This document shows positions 53,017-62,853 of a DNA stretch of 64,000 nucleotides, piece by piece; positions within the stretch are counted from its first letter, which is position 1; each line of letters opens with the position of its first letter. Made by a program: the position numbers and the translations under genes. A model generated the notes under the pieces. It saw nothing but the letters and a program-made list of their open reading frames with translations. It searched no databases and had not been told where the DNA came from. The stretch lies in contig CAXYDD010000001.1 in NCBI GenBank assembly GCA_964276025.1, positions 337,508 through 401,507 of the forward strand, read 5' to 3'. This stretch comes from Porticoccus sp964276025. Lineage in GTDB: Bacteria > Pseudomonadota > Gammaproteobacteria > Pseudomonadales > Porticoccaceae.

Positions 53017-54708
53017 TTAATAATCAAGACCAGAATTTAGTGCGCATAGAGGCTCAAGATCTCGCAAAGCAGTAGCCCCAATTAAAGATTTATAATCTCG
53101 AGCGTCAGCACCATGTGCTGGTCGCAAAAAAACTAAATCTTTAGCATCAATAATTTCACCTTTTTTTACTTTACGACTCAAATAAACACCACGACGGAAT
53201 GAGATTTCATGTCCGCTATTAATTTCACTAGGTTGCGGCAATTTAATGCCGTCGCCTTGAAAAATTTTTAAATGTTTAATCTTTTCTTTTAAAGATATAA
53301 CCTCTTGTACATCCAAAGAAACCTCATGATCTCTAAACGATTTTCCATCGCGAGTATCTGTAAAGTGAAACTCTAAAGCATCGGCACCCATAATAGCCGC
53401 AACTAATAGTGCATCTGTACCAGTTGTATGATCTGAATAACCTATGGATAAACCAGTTTCACGTTTAAACAAATCCATAACTTTTAAGTTAGCATCTTGA
53501 TCAGGTATAGGGTACATAGATGTACATTGTAGAATACACAACATATTGGACTGGGTATAATTTTGGTTAATTCGCTGCAAGAACCCTATGGTCTGTAAAA
53601 CATCTTCCGAAGAGGATAAACCAGTTGAGATCAAAATAGGTTTACCTCGCTTCGCAAATTCCTCTAAAATCGGCCAAGCAGTCATGTCCCCCGAACCTAT
53701 TTTATAATACTCCAGATAAGGGTCTATCCAATCTAGCATTTCCAAATCCCACACTGATGCTAAATATTTAACGTTCGCTTCACGACACATATTTGCTAAA
53801 AAAATATGTTCTTCTTTTGATAGTTCAAATTTTTTAAAATGATCAACGCGTTCAGGACTTTCTTTGTGGCTTACCAAAGTATCTCCGTGATAAAGCTGAA
53901 ACTTTATACAGTCAGCTCCACTTGCAATTGCAAGCTTAGTCATATTTTTGGCAACTTCAAAATCACCTTCATGATTACCGCCTATTTCTGCAATCATTAG
54001 AGGTCCAGCTGACCCACGCCAAGGAGAAGTTTTAAACTTGGATTGAATACGATCATAAACATCCTGTAAATTGATATCTGTAGAGGGCTTACACGAATCT
54101 GCAAATATTTGGCTAATCTTGTCGATATGTGCTTGTATCTCAAGGTTTAAGTTTGGCTGAAATGATACTTCCTTATGTACACTTTCATATAAATAGCGCC
54201 GGCCAATTTTCTTATTTTTGTTTAACCATAAAAAAACTTGGTCAAATCTCTGAGGATGCTTAATATTATTCTTAATCGAATGATAAAAATCAGTCCTTAT
54301 AATCTGAATACCTGCATCCTGCTTCAAACTATCGTTTGGCTCACATTTGATGAAGTCGAAGCAACTTGTTTCAGCTACTGTCATCATAGATTTCAGTTTT
54401 TCTGTATCAATCAAAAGATCACTACCATCAAGCCTAACAATAAAATCCCAATTATGTATTTTTAAGCTACAAATCAACTCATCATCATTATCAACCCTTA
54501 GGCATTTAACTCCAGAACGAGCGCAATATTCAGCTATTATGTCATCTTTTCGATTTTGAGAGATAGCAACTACAATTACAGAATCTGTTGTTACTTTACG
54601 AATTCTAGCTAATGTGTAACTTAAGATCGGGCGACCATTTATCTGACGAAGCATGTTGGTTGCCTTATTGGATTTGCTATAACTTGCTATTACGATACCA
54701 ATAGTCAG
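53017..54708 (-). CDS. SpsF-like cytidylyltransferase/NeuB-family synthase fusion, CTG start
   Basis: The start is at CTG 54708: AAAGGAG lies seven bases upstream, and the frame then reads LTIGIVIASYSKSNKATNML, the usual SpsF N-terminus; the first ATG (54654) would remove 18 conserved residues. Residues ~1-215 are SpsF-like. From ~240 a NeuB/SpsE synthase follows (LMIAEIGGNHEGDFEVAKNM, IKFQLYHGDTLV, YKIGSGDM, IGYSDHTTG), with a C-terminal SAF domain (RGVYLSRKVKKGEIID). It would condense PEP with a hexose to a nonulosonic acid and activate it. 563 residues. Confidence 0.85.
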   Translation of the reverse strand: MTIGIVIASYSKSNKATNMLRQINGRPILSYTLARIRKVTTDSVIVVAISQNRKDDIIAEYCARSGVKCLRVDNDDELICSLKIHNWDFIVRLDGSDLLIDTEKLKSMMTVAETSCFDFIKCEPNDSLKQDAGIQIIRTDFYHSIKNNIKHPQRFDQVFLWLNKNKKIGRRYLYESVHKEVSFQPNLNLEIQAHIDKISQIFADSCKPSTDINLQDVYDRIQSKFKTSPWRGSAGPLMIAEIGGNHEGDFEVAKNMTKLAIASGADCIKFQLYHGDTLVSHKESPERVDHFKKFELSKEEHIFLANMCREANVKYLASVWDLEMLDWIDPYLEYYKIGSGDMTAWPILEEFAKRGKPILISTGLSSSEDVLQTIGFLQRINQNYTQSNMLCILQCTSMYPIPDQDANLKVMDLFKRETGLSIGYSDHTTGTDALLVAAIMGADALEFHFTDTRDGKSFRDHEVSLDVQEVISLKEKIKHLKIFQGDGIKLPQPSEINSGHEISFRRGVYLSRKVKKGEIIDAKDLVFLRPAHGADARDYKSLIGATALRDLEPLCALNSGLDY

Positions 54709-54765
54709 ATTATTTCTCCTTTAGTCATATGTATATGCAAGAATTTTATCCATACTAATACTTAT

Positions 54766-56547
54766 CTATTTTTCGGTCTTGCTGATAAGCCAAGAACCTA
54801 ACAACAAGTGATGTAGCCCACAGCGACTGAAGGTATCAATAGCTTGTTCAGGAGTACCCACAATAGGTTCACCATGAATATTAAAAGAAGTATTAAGAAC
54901 AGCACCGACTCCTGTTTTCTTTTCAAAAGCCTTAATAAGTGCATGGTAGCCTGGATTTTCATTTTGATGGACAATTTGTGGGCGAGCTGAGCGATCAAAA
55001 GGATGGAGGCCAGCAGGCATATGCTCTTTAGCTAGAGATGTTGAATCAAAACCGATTGCCATGAACCTACCATCAATATTTTTAGGATTAACCATATAAT
55101 CCTTTTCTCTTTCAGCCAAGATACTTGGTGCAAACGGCATCCAGAAATCTCGCATTTTCACCAGTTTATTAATATGGTGGATCACATCAGATCTTCTTGG
55201 GTCGGCTATTATTGATCGATTTCCAAGGGAGCGTGCACCAAATTCTGCTTTATCCGCCGCAAAGCGCGCTATAACATCACCTTTTGCAAGAAGTTCAGCC
55301 ACATCCTCAGGCTGAACTTTACTAACAGTCCAATCCTTTATATTAGCTTTCTCAATAGCTCTTTCAATAGATGTATCATCATAAGAAGTTCCAAAATAGG
55401 CATCAGGAATTGATTCTATTTTGTTGATATCCATACCCTGCTTTATTGCTTCGGCATAAGCAGCGCCAATTGATATTGATTCGTCACCCGGTCCAGGCGG
55501 TATAAATACCTGACTAACCTCATCCATTTCCCATATAGATTTATTAGCTTTAATATTCTGAGCAACTCCCCCCGACATTACTATATTCCCAATACCTGTA
55601 AGCTCTACACCATTTCCAATCCATTCCGTTAGTAGCTCTTCAGTGCGTCTTTGTATAGCGTATGCAATCGAATCAAACCGCTGACCCTCAAGCCTTTCCT
55701 TGAAGTAAAAGAAATGATCTTTTACTTCTTTTTTATACTTAAATCCTAAACCGTCTACCTGAAGAGTATCGGCATATACTTTATAGGCTTCCTGAGCATA
55801 ATCACCAATATTATATGCAGCTAGCCCCATTAATTTATACTCATGGTCAGTGGGCCGCATACCTAATAATAATGTGGTATACCGAAACATTCTTCCTATA
55901 TTGCAATTGGAAGACCTAGAAAGAAATTCAAGAGGTTTACCTGGCTGACCTATAGATACAGTTCCATTTAGACCATCACCACCACCATCCATTGTATAAA
56001 CTAAGACTGGGGTATCTTTACGATAAGGGCTGGCAATGTATCCATAATAAGCATGGCAATCATGATGACCATGAACAGAAACGATATCCTTTTTGACATC
56101 CAATGTTTCTGTTAAATGCTTCACTCTTGCATTCCACATACCTTGATGATCTCTTTCATTAGAAATTAATGATTCGTCATAAGGAAATTTTTTGGGGTCA
56201 ATGTGCTCAGCAAAGAGCTCTGTATAACTTGGATTTTTGCCTTCGTATAATTTCGGGTACCAGTATTCTTTTTGTTCTTTCCAATAGTCTTTAATACTAA
56301 AATTGGCATTTCGTAGTGTGTAATAATAAGCTGGCGGTAAGGTTTTTGTAGACATTGCGATATGATCGACGTCACTAATATTAATTTCTGCAATCTTTAG
56401 AACCGCTTGAATTGCTTGACCTGGGAATCCATATTCGTGTTTTTTTCGTGTTAGACGCTCTTCAGCAATGGCAGCAACTAGCTTTCCATTAACTAAAAGT
56501 GCTGCACTGGCGTTATGTCCATCATGGACCCCCAAAATAATCATCAT
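54766..56547 (-). CDS. Carbamoyltransferase, NodU/TobZ family
   Basis: The N-terminal Kae1-like domain starts MMIILGVHDGHNASAALL with EERLTRKKHEYGFP. VHGHHDCHAYYG and YTMDGGGDG hold metal and nucleotide residues, MSGGVAQNIKAN is the ATPase loop, and the YrdC-like part contains the C-terminal ARSLGNRSIIADPR and VLNTSFNIHGEPIVGTP. It transfers carbamoyl from carbamoyl phosphate to a sugar hydroxyl. 593 residues, intact. In this locus the acceptor may be the nonulosonate or an amino sugar. Confidence 0.93.
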   Translation of the reverse strand: MMIILGVHDGHNASAALLVNGKLVAAIAEERLTRKKHEYGFPGQAIQAVLKIAEINISDVDHIAMSTKTLPPAYYYTLRNANFSIKDYWKEQKEYWYPKLYEGKNPSYTELFAEHIDPKKFPYDESLISNERDHQGMWNARVKHLTETLDVKKDIVSVHGHHDCHAYYGYIASPYRKDTPVLVYTMDGGGDGLNGTVSIGQPGKPLEFLSRSSNCNIGRMFRYTTLLLGMRPTDHEYKLMGLAAYNIGDYAQEAYKVYADTLQVDGLGFKYKKEVKDHFFYFKERLEGQRFDSIAYAIQRRTEELLTEWIGNGVELTGIGNIVMSGGVAQNIKANKSIWEMDEVSQVFIPPGPGDESISIGAAYAEAIKQGMDINKIESIPDAYFGTSYDDTSIERAIEKANIKDWTVSKVQPEDVAELLAKGDVIARFAADKAEFGARSLGNRSIIADPRRSDVIHHINKLVKMRDFWMPFAPSILAEREKDYMVNPKNIDGRFMAIGFDSTSLAKEHMPAGLHPFDRSARPQIVHQNENPGYHALIKAFEKKTGVGAVLNTSFNIHGEPIVGTPEQAIDTFSRCGLHHLLLGSWLISKTEK

Positions 56548-56605
56548 TTTCTCCTAAAATGAGCCTCTAAACTGCAAGCAAGAAGCTACGAGCTAAAGTC
56601 GGCCA

Positions 56606-57322
56606 TTAAACTATAGATTTGATGTTTTCATTGTCCCATCTAGTCGCTAATGAAACGATTTCTGGCATAAAATCATTACTTGATACTTTACTTTTTATGT
56701 GAGCAGCGATTGACTGCGCTCTTCTAAGGTCGATATTATCATCAACGACCAAACGTATACTTGAATCAGATCTGATATATGATGGAGGTTTAATACGCTT
56801 AATATTGAATAGGTTTTCATTTTCATAAAAAAAAGAAGTTAAGTGTTCTTTGTTTTCCGGGCTGAATCTCGATATATTATTTCGTAAACTAGCAACTGTT
56901 ATTAATTCTGCAGTCAAACCTGGAGGTAAGGGTTTTTGATTAGTGGTTGTTACTAAATCATAATTATTGCCATTAGCTAATGATATTAGTTGGCTATTCA
57001 GCTCTGGATCAAAAAAAGGCCTATCTCCACATATTCTGGCAAATTTTAATAATTTAAAATGATCGCAGGCATCAAGGGCTCTTTTAGAGGGATCTTCAAG
57101 GCTCCCTCTGAATAAATCTACACCATTACTATCACAAAATTTTGCAATTTGATCATCATCATTTTCTGTAGATGTTGCTACAATTATTTTGTCAACGCCT
57201 TTGATGAGCTTGGTTCTATCAATGACTCTTCCAAGCAAACATCTTCCTTCTATGTCAATCAAGGCCTTACCTGGTAATCTTTTTGAAGAAAACCTAGAAA
57301 AAATTAACGCACCGACAGACAT
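56606..57322 (-). CDS. SpsF-like CMP-sugar cytidylyltransferase
   Basis: GALIFSRFSSKRLPGKALIDI is the N-terminal pyrophosphorylase loop (R-x7-GK), with ICGDRPFFDPELN and LVVDDNIDLRRAQ later. SpsF-type proteins belong to the CMP-Kdo/CMP-sialate synthetase group. 238 residues. It lies upstream of nodU and the SpsF-NeuB fusion, so the locus has several cytidylyltransferase domains. A decayed N-terminal duplicate lies immediately upstream. Confidence 0.85.
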   Translation of the reverse strand: MSVGALIFSRFSSKRLPGKALIDIEGRCLLGRVIDRTKLIKGVDKIIVATSTENDDDQIAKFCDSNGVDLFRGSLEDPSKRALDACDHFKLLKFARICGDRPFFDPELNSQLISLANGNNYDLVTTTNQKPLPPGLTAELITVASLRNNISRFSPENKEHLTSFFYENENLFNIKRIKPPSYIRSDSSIRLVVDDNIDLRRAQSIAAHIKSKVSSNDFMPEIVSLATRWDNENIKSIV

Positions 57323-57342
57323 TTTTTAGCTCTTATTAGAGT

Positions 57343-57537
57343 TTAGTTTAATGAAAAAATTTTAGAGTCATCTTCAGCATCTGTGGAAGTCGCGATAGTC
57401 AATTTATCAACTCCTTCTATATGTTTTGATCTATCTATTACTCTCCCTAGAAGGCATCTACCATTTATATCCAGCAAAGCTTTCCCTGGAAGCCTTTGAG
57501 AAGTCATTCTTGAAAAAATAATTGCACCTATATTTAT
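57343..57537 (-). pseudogene. N-terminal duplicate of SpsF, dead
   Basis: 65 codons encode INIGAIIFSRMTSQRLPGKA, LLDINGRCLLGRVIDRSKH and VDKLTIATSTDAEDD, then a stop, nearly matching residues 1-60 of the adjacent SpsF. The codon at the position of Met1 is ATA. Twenty bases separate its stop from the functional gene. It looks like a tandem duplication whose first copy has lost its start and most of its body. Confidence 0.85.
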
Positions 57538-57641
57538 AATATTAACTACCTTCGCCTTTTAAAAATTCTTCCATTAAATGCACAACTCCAGAGCACTCAC
57601 TTTTCAAGAAATCTTGAGTCCTAAATGTTTTATAAGATTTT

Positions 57642-59042
57642 TCAGCACTTGGATTCTGACAACCGGGAACTGAATAAAGATCCTTCTGCTTGTATAAAAA
57701 AATCTAATATTTCATTGGCATTAGAAGTTTTAATATTTAAAAATTCTTGATATTTAATATTACCATCCCATGAAATTATATTTGGACAGCCATGAAACCA
57801 GTTACATCCAAAAACTAATGCCTTCTTTTTGATTAGTGCCGCTTCTATTGCAACCGTACCATTAACTGTTGCTACAAACATTGCATGGCTCAAAACCTTA
57901 ATAGAATTTTCATATGGATCTATTAATTTAACATTTTTTATATTTTTTAATAAATTGTAAAACAAAGGGCTTCTGCCTCTAGACCCTCTATCTGGATTAT
58001 AGAATTGAGATGGGTGCTCTTTTACATAAATACAAACATCACTTGGAAGCAGTTTTCTTAATTCAAGAATTGCTAATATCTGGTCATGAAATCTACCACC
58101 GTCTGGATTTGTTGTTCTTTCTGGTTCGTAGTGCAATGGAAAGTAAACAAACTCCTGATTTAAATCTAACTTGTCTAGATTTTTTTCACACGCATCTTTT
58201 AAATTCTTTTTTCTTGCTCTTTGAATTTTTTTTCTACCATATATGCCAATTTTATAAGGATTGATATGAAGATATTCCTTTTTATAAAACTTTCTCATGT
58301 GAAAATAAATATCTTTTATAAAAATAATAAGACCTGACTTAATGAAACTCTTAAATTTATTTACTATTGACGAGTCAAATCGTTGACGTTCCATGTAATC
58401 TGCTTCATAACCATCTCTAACTGCCAAATCAGAAATTAAAGAAATATATTTCTCCAATTCTTTGGTAATATTTTTATCCACAGCACTTGGTACTTTATAA
58501 CTTTTCTTTTGTCGAGTGCCTGTCTTCATATCTTCTAGAAACATTAGTGGCACCGGAACCCAGGTGTTAAATTTTGCTGCAGGAATATCAAGATATAAAC
58601 AGATTTCATAAATTAAATACTGAGCATGTGAATGGGGCGCTTCTGCCATAATAAGCGCATCTGGCTTGGATTTTTCTAAATTTGTTAAAGTCCAAATAGC
58701 TAACTTATGAAAAATTACCTCTCTATCTAATCTACCAAATGAGCCGTATAAATCAGTCCTATCCATCATTTTTAGACACCTATCTTTAGCTCTAAGATAA
58801 TTATCTGAAAGAAAAAAACCTATATTCTCACCGCTATAATCCACGTTGTTTATTTGTTGTTGATAATGAACAAAATCTAACATTCGAACAACAACATCAT
58901 TACCAAACATCCCTCTAGCTTTCTCAAAATGACAATCATCGCCAAGCCATAATACTGGCTTGGCTATACCCTCTCGATATAAACGAGCTGCAGCATCAAA
59001 CCATATTTGACTGCCAGTCACAAAATAACAATATTTTTTCAC
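57642..59042 (-). CDS. Capsule-type glycosyltransferase-like protein
   Basis: 466 soluble residues. FPLHYEPERTTNPDGGRFHDQ and VYVKEHPSQFYNPD- (as CIYVKEHPSQFY) with HAMFVATVNGTVAIEAALIKKKALVFG at the C-terminus are typical of capsular glycosyltransferases with a KpsS/LipB-like nucleotide-sugar-binding region (E-H-P and T-V-N-G-T). It would transfer Kdo- or nonulosonate-like sugars, which matches the pse genes nearby. Exact linkage unknown. Separated by 259 bp from the GNAT gene upstream. Confidence 0.75.
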   Translation of the reverse strand: MKKYCYFVTGSQIWFDAAARLYREGIAKPVLWLGDDCHFEKARGMFGNDVVVRMLDFVHYQQQINNVDYSGENIGFFLSDNYLRAKDRCLKMMDRTDLYGSFGRLDREVIFHKLAIWTLTNLEKSKPDALIMAEAPHSHAQYLIYEICLYLDIPAAKFNTWVPVPLMFLEDMKTGTRQKKSYKVPSAVDKNITKELEKYISLISDLAVRDGYEADYMERQRFDSSIVNKFKSFIKSGLIIFIKDIYFHMRKFYKKEYLHINPYKIGIYGRKKIQRARKKNLKDACEKNLDKLDLNQEFVYFPLHYEPERTTNPDGGRFHDQILAILELRKLLPSDVCIYVKEHPSQFYNPDRGSRGRSPLFYNLLKNIKNVKLIDPYENSIKVLSHAMFVATVNGTVAIEAALIKKKALVFGCNWFHGCPNIISWDGNIKYQEFLNIKTSNANEILDFFIQAEGSLFSSRLSESKC

Positions 59043-59301
59043 AGAAAACCTACTTAAAATTGTGTTTAGTCCTGCATCACTGCCATTTGGCTAAATAGGT
59101 ATATCTCACACTACTAATATCATTCAGCACTAGATAAGTTAATTTTAAATATCGAAAATAAACTTATAAAAATATATGTATTATCTTTAGTTGTTGTGTA
59201 AGTATTTCCAAAGTGCTTTGTTTTAAATAAATATTAAGTTACTGATCAAAAAAACCCAAGTCATTAAGAATAACTGCTAGATATTAAACAAAAATCTCTT
59301 C

Positions 59302-59842
59302 TTATGAACCGTGTGCCACATAAAACTTACTTGTAGCAGGAGAGCCCTCAAGGATATATTTACCAGCAATATCGTAGTCCCATTCATAACCGGCAGAAAG
59401 AAATGCACGTTGTGATGCTGTATTTTCCTCCCATACCCCCGCTTCAATCCAGTGCAAACCCAAATCGGTCATAGCCCAATGCGTTACTGCACTTATTGCA
59501 GCACTACCTAGCCCCTTCCCCCAAACACTTTTATCAAACAAGCAAATACCAATGTTTGCTGTACGGTGGCGTTGACGCTCTATAGCACTTAACCGAACAG
59601 TGCCAACATGGTATTCGGCATCTTTTGTCCAAATGCCCCATAATATAGAAGAAGAAGAATGCAGATCTGATGTCACAAAATTAGACACTGTAGTAGTAGT
59701 TTGTGTAGAAGATTTAACTGCATCTAGATAAGCGATTTACTAGTGGTTCATTCAAACCGTTAACGTACCCTTCATGAACATCAGATACCTTTAAAACACG
59801 GAGAAATCCATTTTCAATAGGCAATACTATTTCAGAATTCAT
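59302..59842 (-). pseudogene. GNAT N-acetyltransferase (possible PseH), one frameshift
   Basis: Translation starts at 59842, where ATGA overlaps the pseI stop, and reads MNSEIVLPIENGFLRVLKVS, then shifts by an additional T near 59730. In the next frame LDAVKSSTQTTTTVSNF leads into an intact GNAT domain: HVGTVRLSAIERQ, SVWGKGLGSAAISAVTHWA (Q/R-x2-G-x-G/A loop) and ENTASQRAFLSAGYEWD. Coupling to pseI suggests the acetyltransferase step of pseudaminic acid synthesis. About 180 residues if repaired. Confidence 0.7.
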
Positions 59843-60885
59843 TCTATCATATCCCATGACAAAGCTGTGCCACGTGTGATATCTCTAGCTACTCTTTTTC
59901 CGATCATCACATCAAGATACTTCGTTGGCAACCCAAGTCCTGGTCGAATTGCACGAATATTTTTATGTGAGAAAATTTCACCGGCTGAAATATCTGCAAC
60001 AACATAAAGTGAGCGCCTATACTGTAGAGACTTTTTTTCAGCTTCTGTTGGACCATAGCTCACGACCCCTATTGCTTGCCAAGCTTGCTCGGTCGTTTCG
60101 ACTAAATCTTTAAGTTCATCTGGCTCCATAGAAAATGTACTATCCACCCCCCCATCCGCTCTACTTAATGTGAAATGTTTTTCAATAACTGTTGCCCCTA
60201 GTGCAACACTGGCTACAGGAACACCATTTCCCATCGTATGATCTGACAAGCCTACTTCACAATCAAACATTTCTCGTATGTGGGGAATCGTACGTATGTT
60301 AGTGTTAGAAGGAGTAGCAGGGTAAGTACTAGTACACTTGAGTAAAATTAAATCTTTACAACCTGATTCTCGTGCAGCTCGTACCGTCTCATCAAGTTCG
60401 GCAAGGCTAGCCATACCCGTCGAAATGATAAGAGGTTTTCCTGTGGAAGCAACACGCCGAATCAAAGGGAGGTCAGTATTTTCAAAAGAGGCTATTTTGT
60501 AGCACGGTACATCAAGACTCTCCAAAAAATCGACCGCAGTCTCATCAAATGGAGAACTAAAGGCAATGATATCTAATTCATTAGCCCTTTCGAAAATCGG
60601 TTTATGCCATTCCCAAGGTGTATAGGCATCACCATAAAGTTTATATAATGAATTACCTGTCCATATATTATTGGGGTCACTAATATGAAATTCACGTTCA
60701 TCCAAATCTAACGTCATAGTGTCTGGAGTATACGTTTGAATTTTTAAAGCATGTGCGCCACTCTTTGCTGCCGCCTCAACAATTTTCAATGCACATTCTA
60801 GTGATTGATTATGGTTTCCAGACATTTCAGCTATTATAAATGGTGGGTGATCACAGCCAATTTTTCTGTTACGGATTGTTATCAC
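59839..60885 (-). CDS. pseI: Pseudaminic acid synthase
   Basis: The NeuB-family barrel has PPFIIAEMSGNHNQSLECAL, ALKIQTYTPDTMTLD, the PseI-type SLYKLYGDAYTPWEWH, FSSPFDETAVDFLE, STGMASLAELDE and a C-terminal SAF domain (RRSLYVVADISAGE). PseI condenses PEP with 6-deoxy-AltdiNAc to pseudaminic acid. 348 residues, standard. Other pse genes are not in the window and may lie beyond 64 kb. Confidence 0.93.
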   Translation of the reverse strand: MITIRNRKIGCDHPPFIIAEMSGNHNQSLECALKIVEAAAKSGAHALKIQTYTPDTMTLDLDEREFHISDPNNIWTGNSLYKLYGDAYTPWEWHKPIFERANELDIIAFSSPFDETAVDFLESLDVPCYKIASFENTDLPLIRRVASTGKPLIISTGMASLAELDETVRAARESGCKDLILLKCTSTYPATPSNTNIRTIPHIREMFDCEVGLSDHTMGNGVPVASVALGATVIEKHFTLSRADGGVDSTFSMEPDELKDLVETTEQAWQAIGVVSYGPTEAEKKSLQYRRSLYVVADISAGEIFSHKNIRAIRPGLGLPTKYLDVMIGKRVARDITRGTALSWDMIE

Positions 60886-61022
60886 ATTTAAACTCTCTTG
60901 ATTTTCAAACTATTAAATACCAGTAGCATCATAAAACTCGGTAGAAGTATTTTTCTTTACTCCCACTGCCAGCAATGAGTATTGTTAAACTAATATTACT
61001 ATTCTTAAAAAATAAACACCAT

Positions 61023-61850
61023 TCAAACTTTAGGGAGTTTGTATTCATTCGGTGGTTCAAAATAATGTGACCTGCGGCGCATACGTGTAAACTCATCCTT
61101 TGATGGCACCACACGAAAACCTAGTAAATCTTTTTGTGCATCAGTCATTTGATTATATATATGTGCAGGTGTGTTTTGCATGAAATCAAAAGAAGGTTTT
61201 ATAAACCATCTTGCGTAACCTAGTGCAACACCCCATCGTGATTCATCAGTAGTATTTTTTGCACCACCGTGCCATAGATTAGAGTTAAAAACTATAGCTC
61301 CACCTTTTTTTCCTGTTAATTGAATTTCATCAGGATGCTTTAATCCATCTGGTGCAAAACTTTGTAATTTATGGCTAAAAGGTACCACTCTAGTAGCACC
61401 ATTTTCTAGTGTAAAATCATCGAGCATCCACAACACGTTTACTATGATTGTATGATTTATACCTGGTAGATTACTATCAAGGTGTAATTGCTGTCCTGGA
61501 TGACCATGCAGTGGACAACGAGCTGAAATATTATTTAAATAATATGGCTCTGAATCTTTATACGATCCTTCTTTTAAGGCTAAATCTAGCAAGGAAAGAA
61601 TTATTGGATGCTCAAATAAAATAAACCATGACATATCTTTATTATGTAAATTAAAAACAACTTTCTCTCCAGACTTGTTGGCCAATTCAGTAGCTTTTGG
61701 TGAAAAGTTACCTTCATATAATGGTGAATACTTTTTATGATTTTCTTCCAACAATTCCTTGTAATGATCACATTGTTCTGGAGTAATTAGATCAGGTATA
61801 TGAACATATCCATAAGCGTCCAACTTATTTTTATAGTCTAAAGCAGTCAT
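61023..61850 (-). CDS. Phytanoyl-CoA dioxygenase (PhyH) family protein
   Basis: A double-stranded beta-helix Fe(II)/2-oxoglutarate oxygenase: GYVHIPDLITPEQCDHYKELL at the N-terminus, the H-x-D in QQLHLDSNLPG and the distal His in NSNLWHGGAKN. Such enzymes hydroxylate small substrates. Their presence in polysaccharide loci suggests hydroxylation of a sugar or acyl group. 275 residues; substrate unknown. Confidence 0.85.
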   Translation of the reverse strand: MTALDYKNKLDAYGYVHIPDLITPEQCDHYKELLEENHKKYSPLYEGNFSPKATELANKSGEKVVFNLHNKDMSWFILFEHPIILSLLDLALKEGSYKDSEPYYLNNISARCPLHGHPGQQLHLDSNLPGINHTIIVNVLWMLDDFTLENGATRVVPFSHKLQSFAPDGLKHPDEIQLTGKKGGAIVFNSNLWHGGAKNTTDESRWGVALGYARWFIKPSFDFMQNTPAHIYNQMTDAQKDLLGFRVVPSKDEFTRMRRRSHYFEPPNEYKLPKV

Positions 61851-61869
61851 AACAACAAGCTCCTATCAA

Positions 61870-62766
61870 TTATTTAGACACTGCATATACAGTTACCTGT
61901 CTTCCTAGGTTAAGTTCAGCTAATGCCTGATAGAACTGATGTAACGTCTTAGTATGCCCTGATTTTCTTAAATTAGTTTCGAAAGCCACACGTTTTTGAT
62001 GACACTGCTTGCCGATATCCCCATTACCCACATAACAATCCCCAAAAAGTAAAAACATTTCCAACGGAAACGAAGCCTCAGATAGTTTAATTTCATAACC
62101 AGTTCCTTCAAGGAGGTTAGCTAGAGTATCTTTAGAGAAATAATTAAGGTGGGCAGGTGGTGCCACCCACCAATTGCCCAGTTGATGTAAATCTCTACCC
62201 GCAGTTTGGAATACATTGAATTCATTAGGTACGTCTATAATAATCATTCCACCTTTGTTGAGTAACTTTTCATTAATCTCTTTTAATATTTCAACCGGAT
62301 TAGCTAAATGTTCCAATGCGTTTTTGAGCAAAACAACGTCAAACTTTTTACCGTCAAAGACATCCATTTTATCCATACCAGCAAGTTTTACATTCAACTC
62401 CTTGCTAATAGCGTATTCTACCGCTTCTGGCGCTGGATCGAACCCATAACAATCTATACCTTTATCTGCAAAGAATAAAAGGGCTTGCGCCCAACCGCAG
62501 CCCACATCTAGTAAACTTATGCCACTTAGTGGTTTATCGAAAATATCAGAAATGTGATTAGCTATATCATCCCACTCTCCCTCAAAAAACTCACGATCCT
62601 CCATTTGCACTTCTAGCGAAGAATCATTAAAATTTTTATATTCGCCAGAATAAAACTCATTCGCATAGAACTCCGTTATTTCTTCTGGCGAGGGAGTTGG
62701 TTTGAATTGCAAAAAACCATACTTGGGATGTTTTTCTAAATTATCTGGATCGTTATTTTTTTTCAT
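61870..62766 (-). CDS. Class I SAM-dependent methyltransferase
   Basis: SLLDVGCGWAQALLFFADKG (SAM motif I, residues ~84-103), CYGFDPAPEAVEYA, DVVLLKNALEHLANPVEIL and GGMIIIDVPNEFN make a complete Methyltransf_23-type domain. The N-terminal KYGFLQFKPTPSPEEITEFYAN is the typical linker of sugar methyltransferases in such loci. 298 residues. Confidence 0.88.
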   Translation of the reverse strand: MKKNNDPDNLEKHPKYGFLQFKPTPSPEEITEFYANEFYSGEYKNFNDSSLEVQMEDREFFEGEWDDIANHISDIFDKPLSGISLLDVGCGWAQALLFFADKGIDCYGFDPAPEAVEYAISKELNVKLAGMDKMDVFDGKKFDVVLLKNALEHLANPVEILKEINEKLLNKGGMIIIDVPNEFNVFQTAGRDLHQLGNWWVAPPAHLNYFSKDTLANLLEGTGYEIKLSEASFPLEMFLLFGDCYVGNGDIGKQCHQKRVAFETNLRKSGHTKTLHQFYQALAELNLGRQVTVYAVSK

Positions 62767-62853
62767 GAAATACTCCCTAAATCTCTATACTCTAATATTT
62801 ATCTACTTTAATAAATTTACTTTATGGGCTAACCCAAAAATGTAAAAAACTAC

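Noticed and set aside
59043..59301. Hidden gene in the 259-bp gap
   Set aside because: All frames are broken by stops and show no conserved motif; it is AT-rich spacer.
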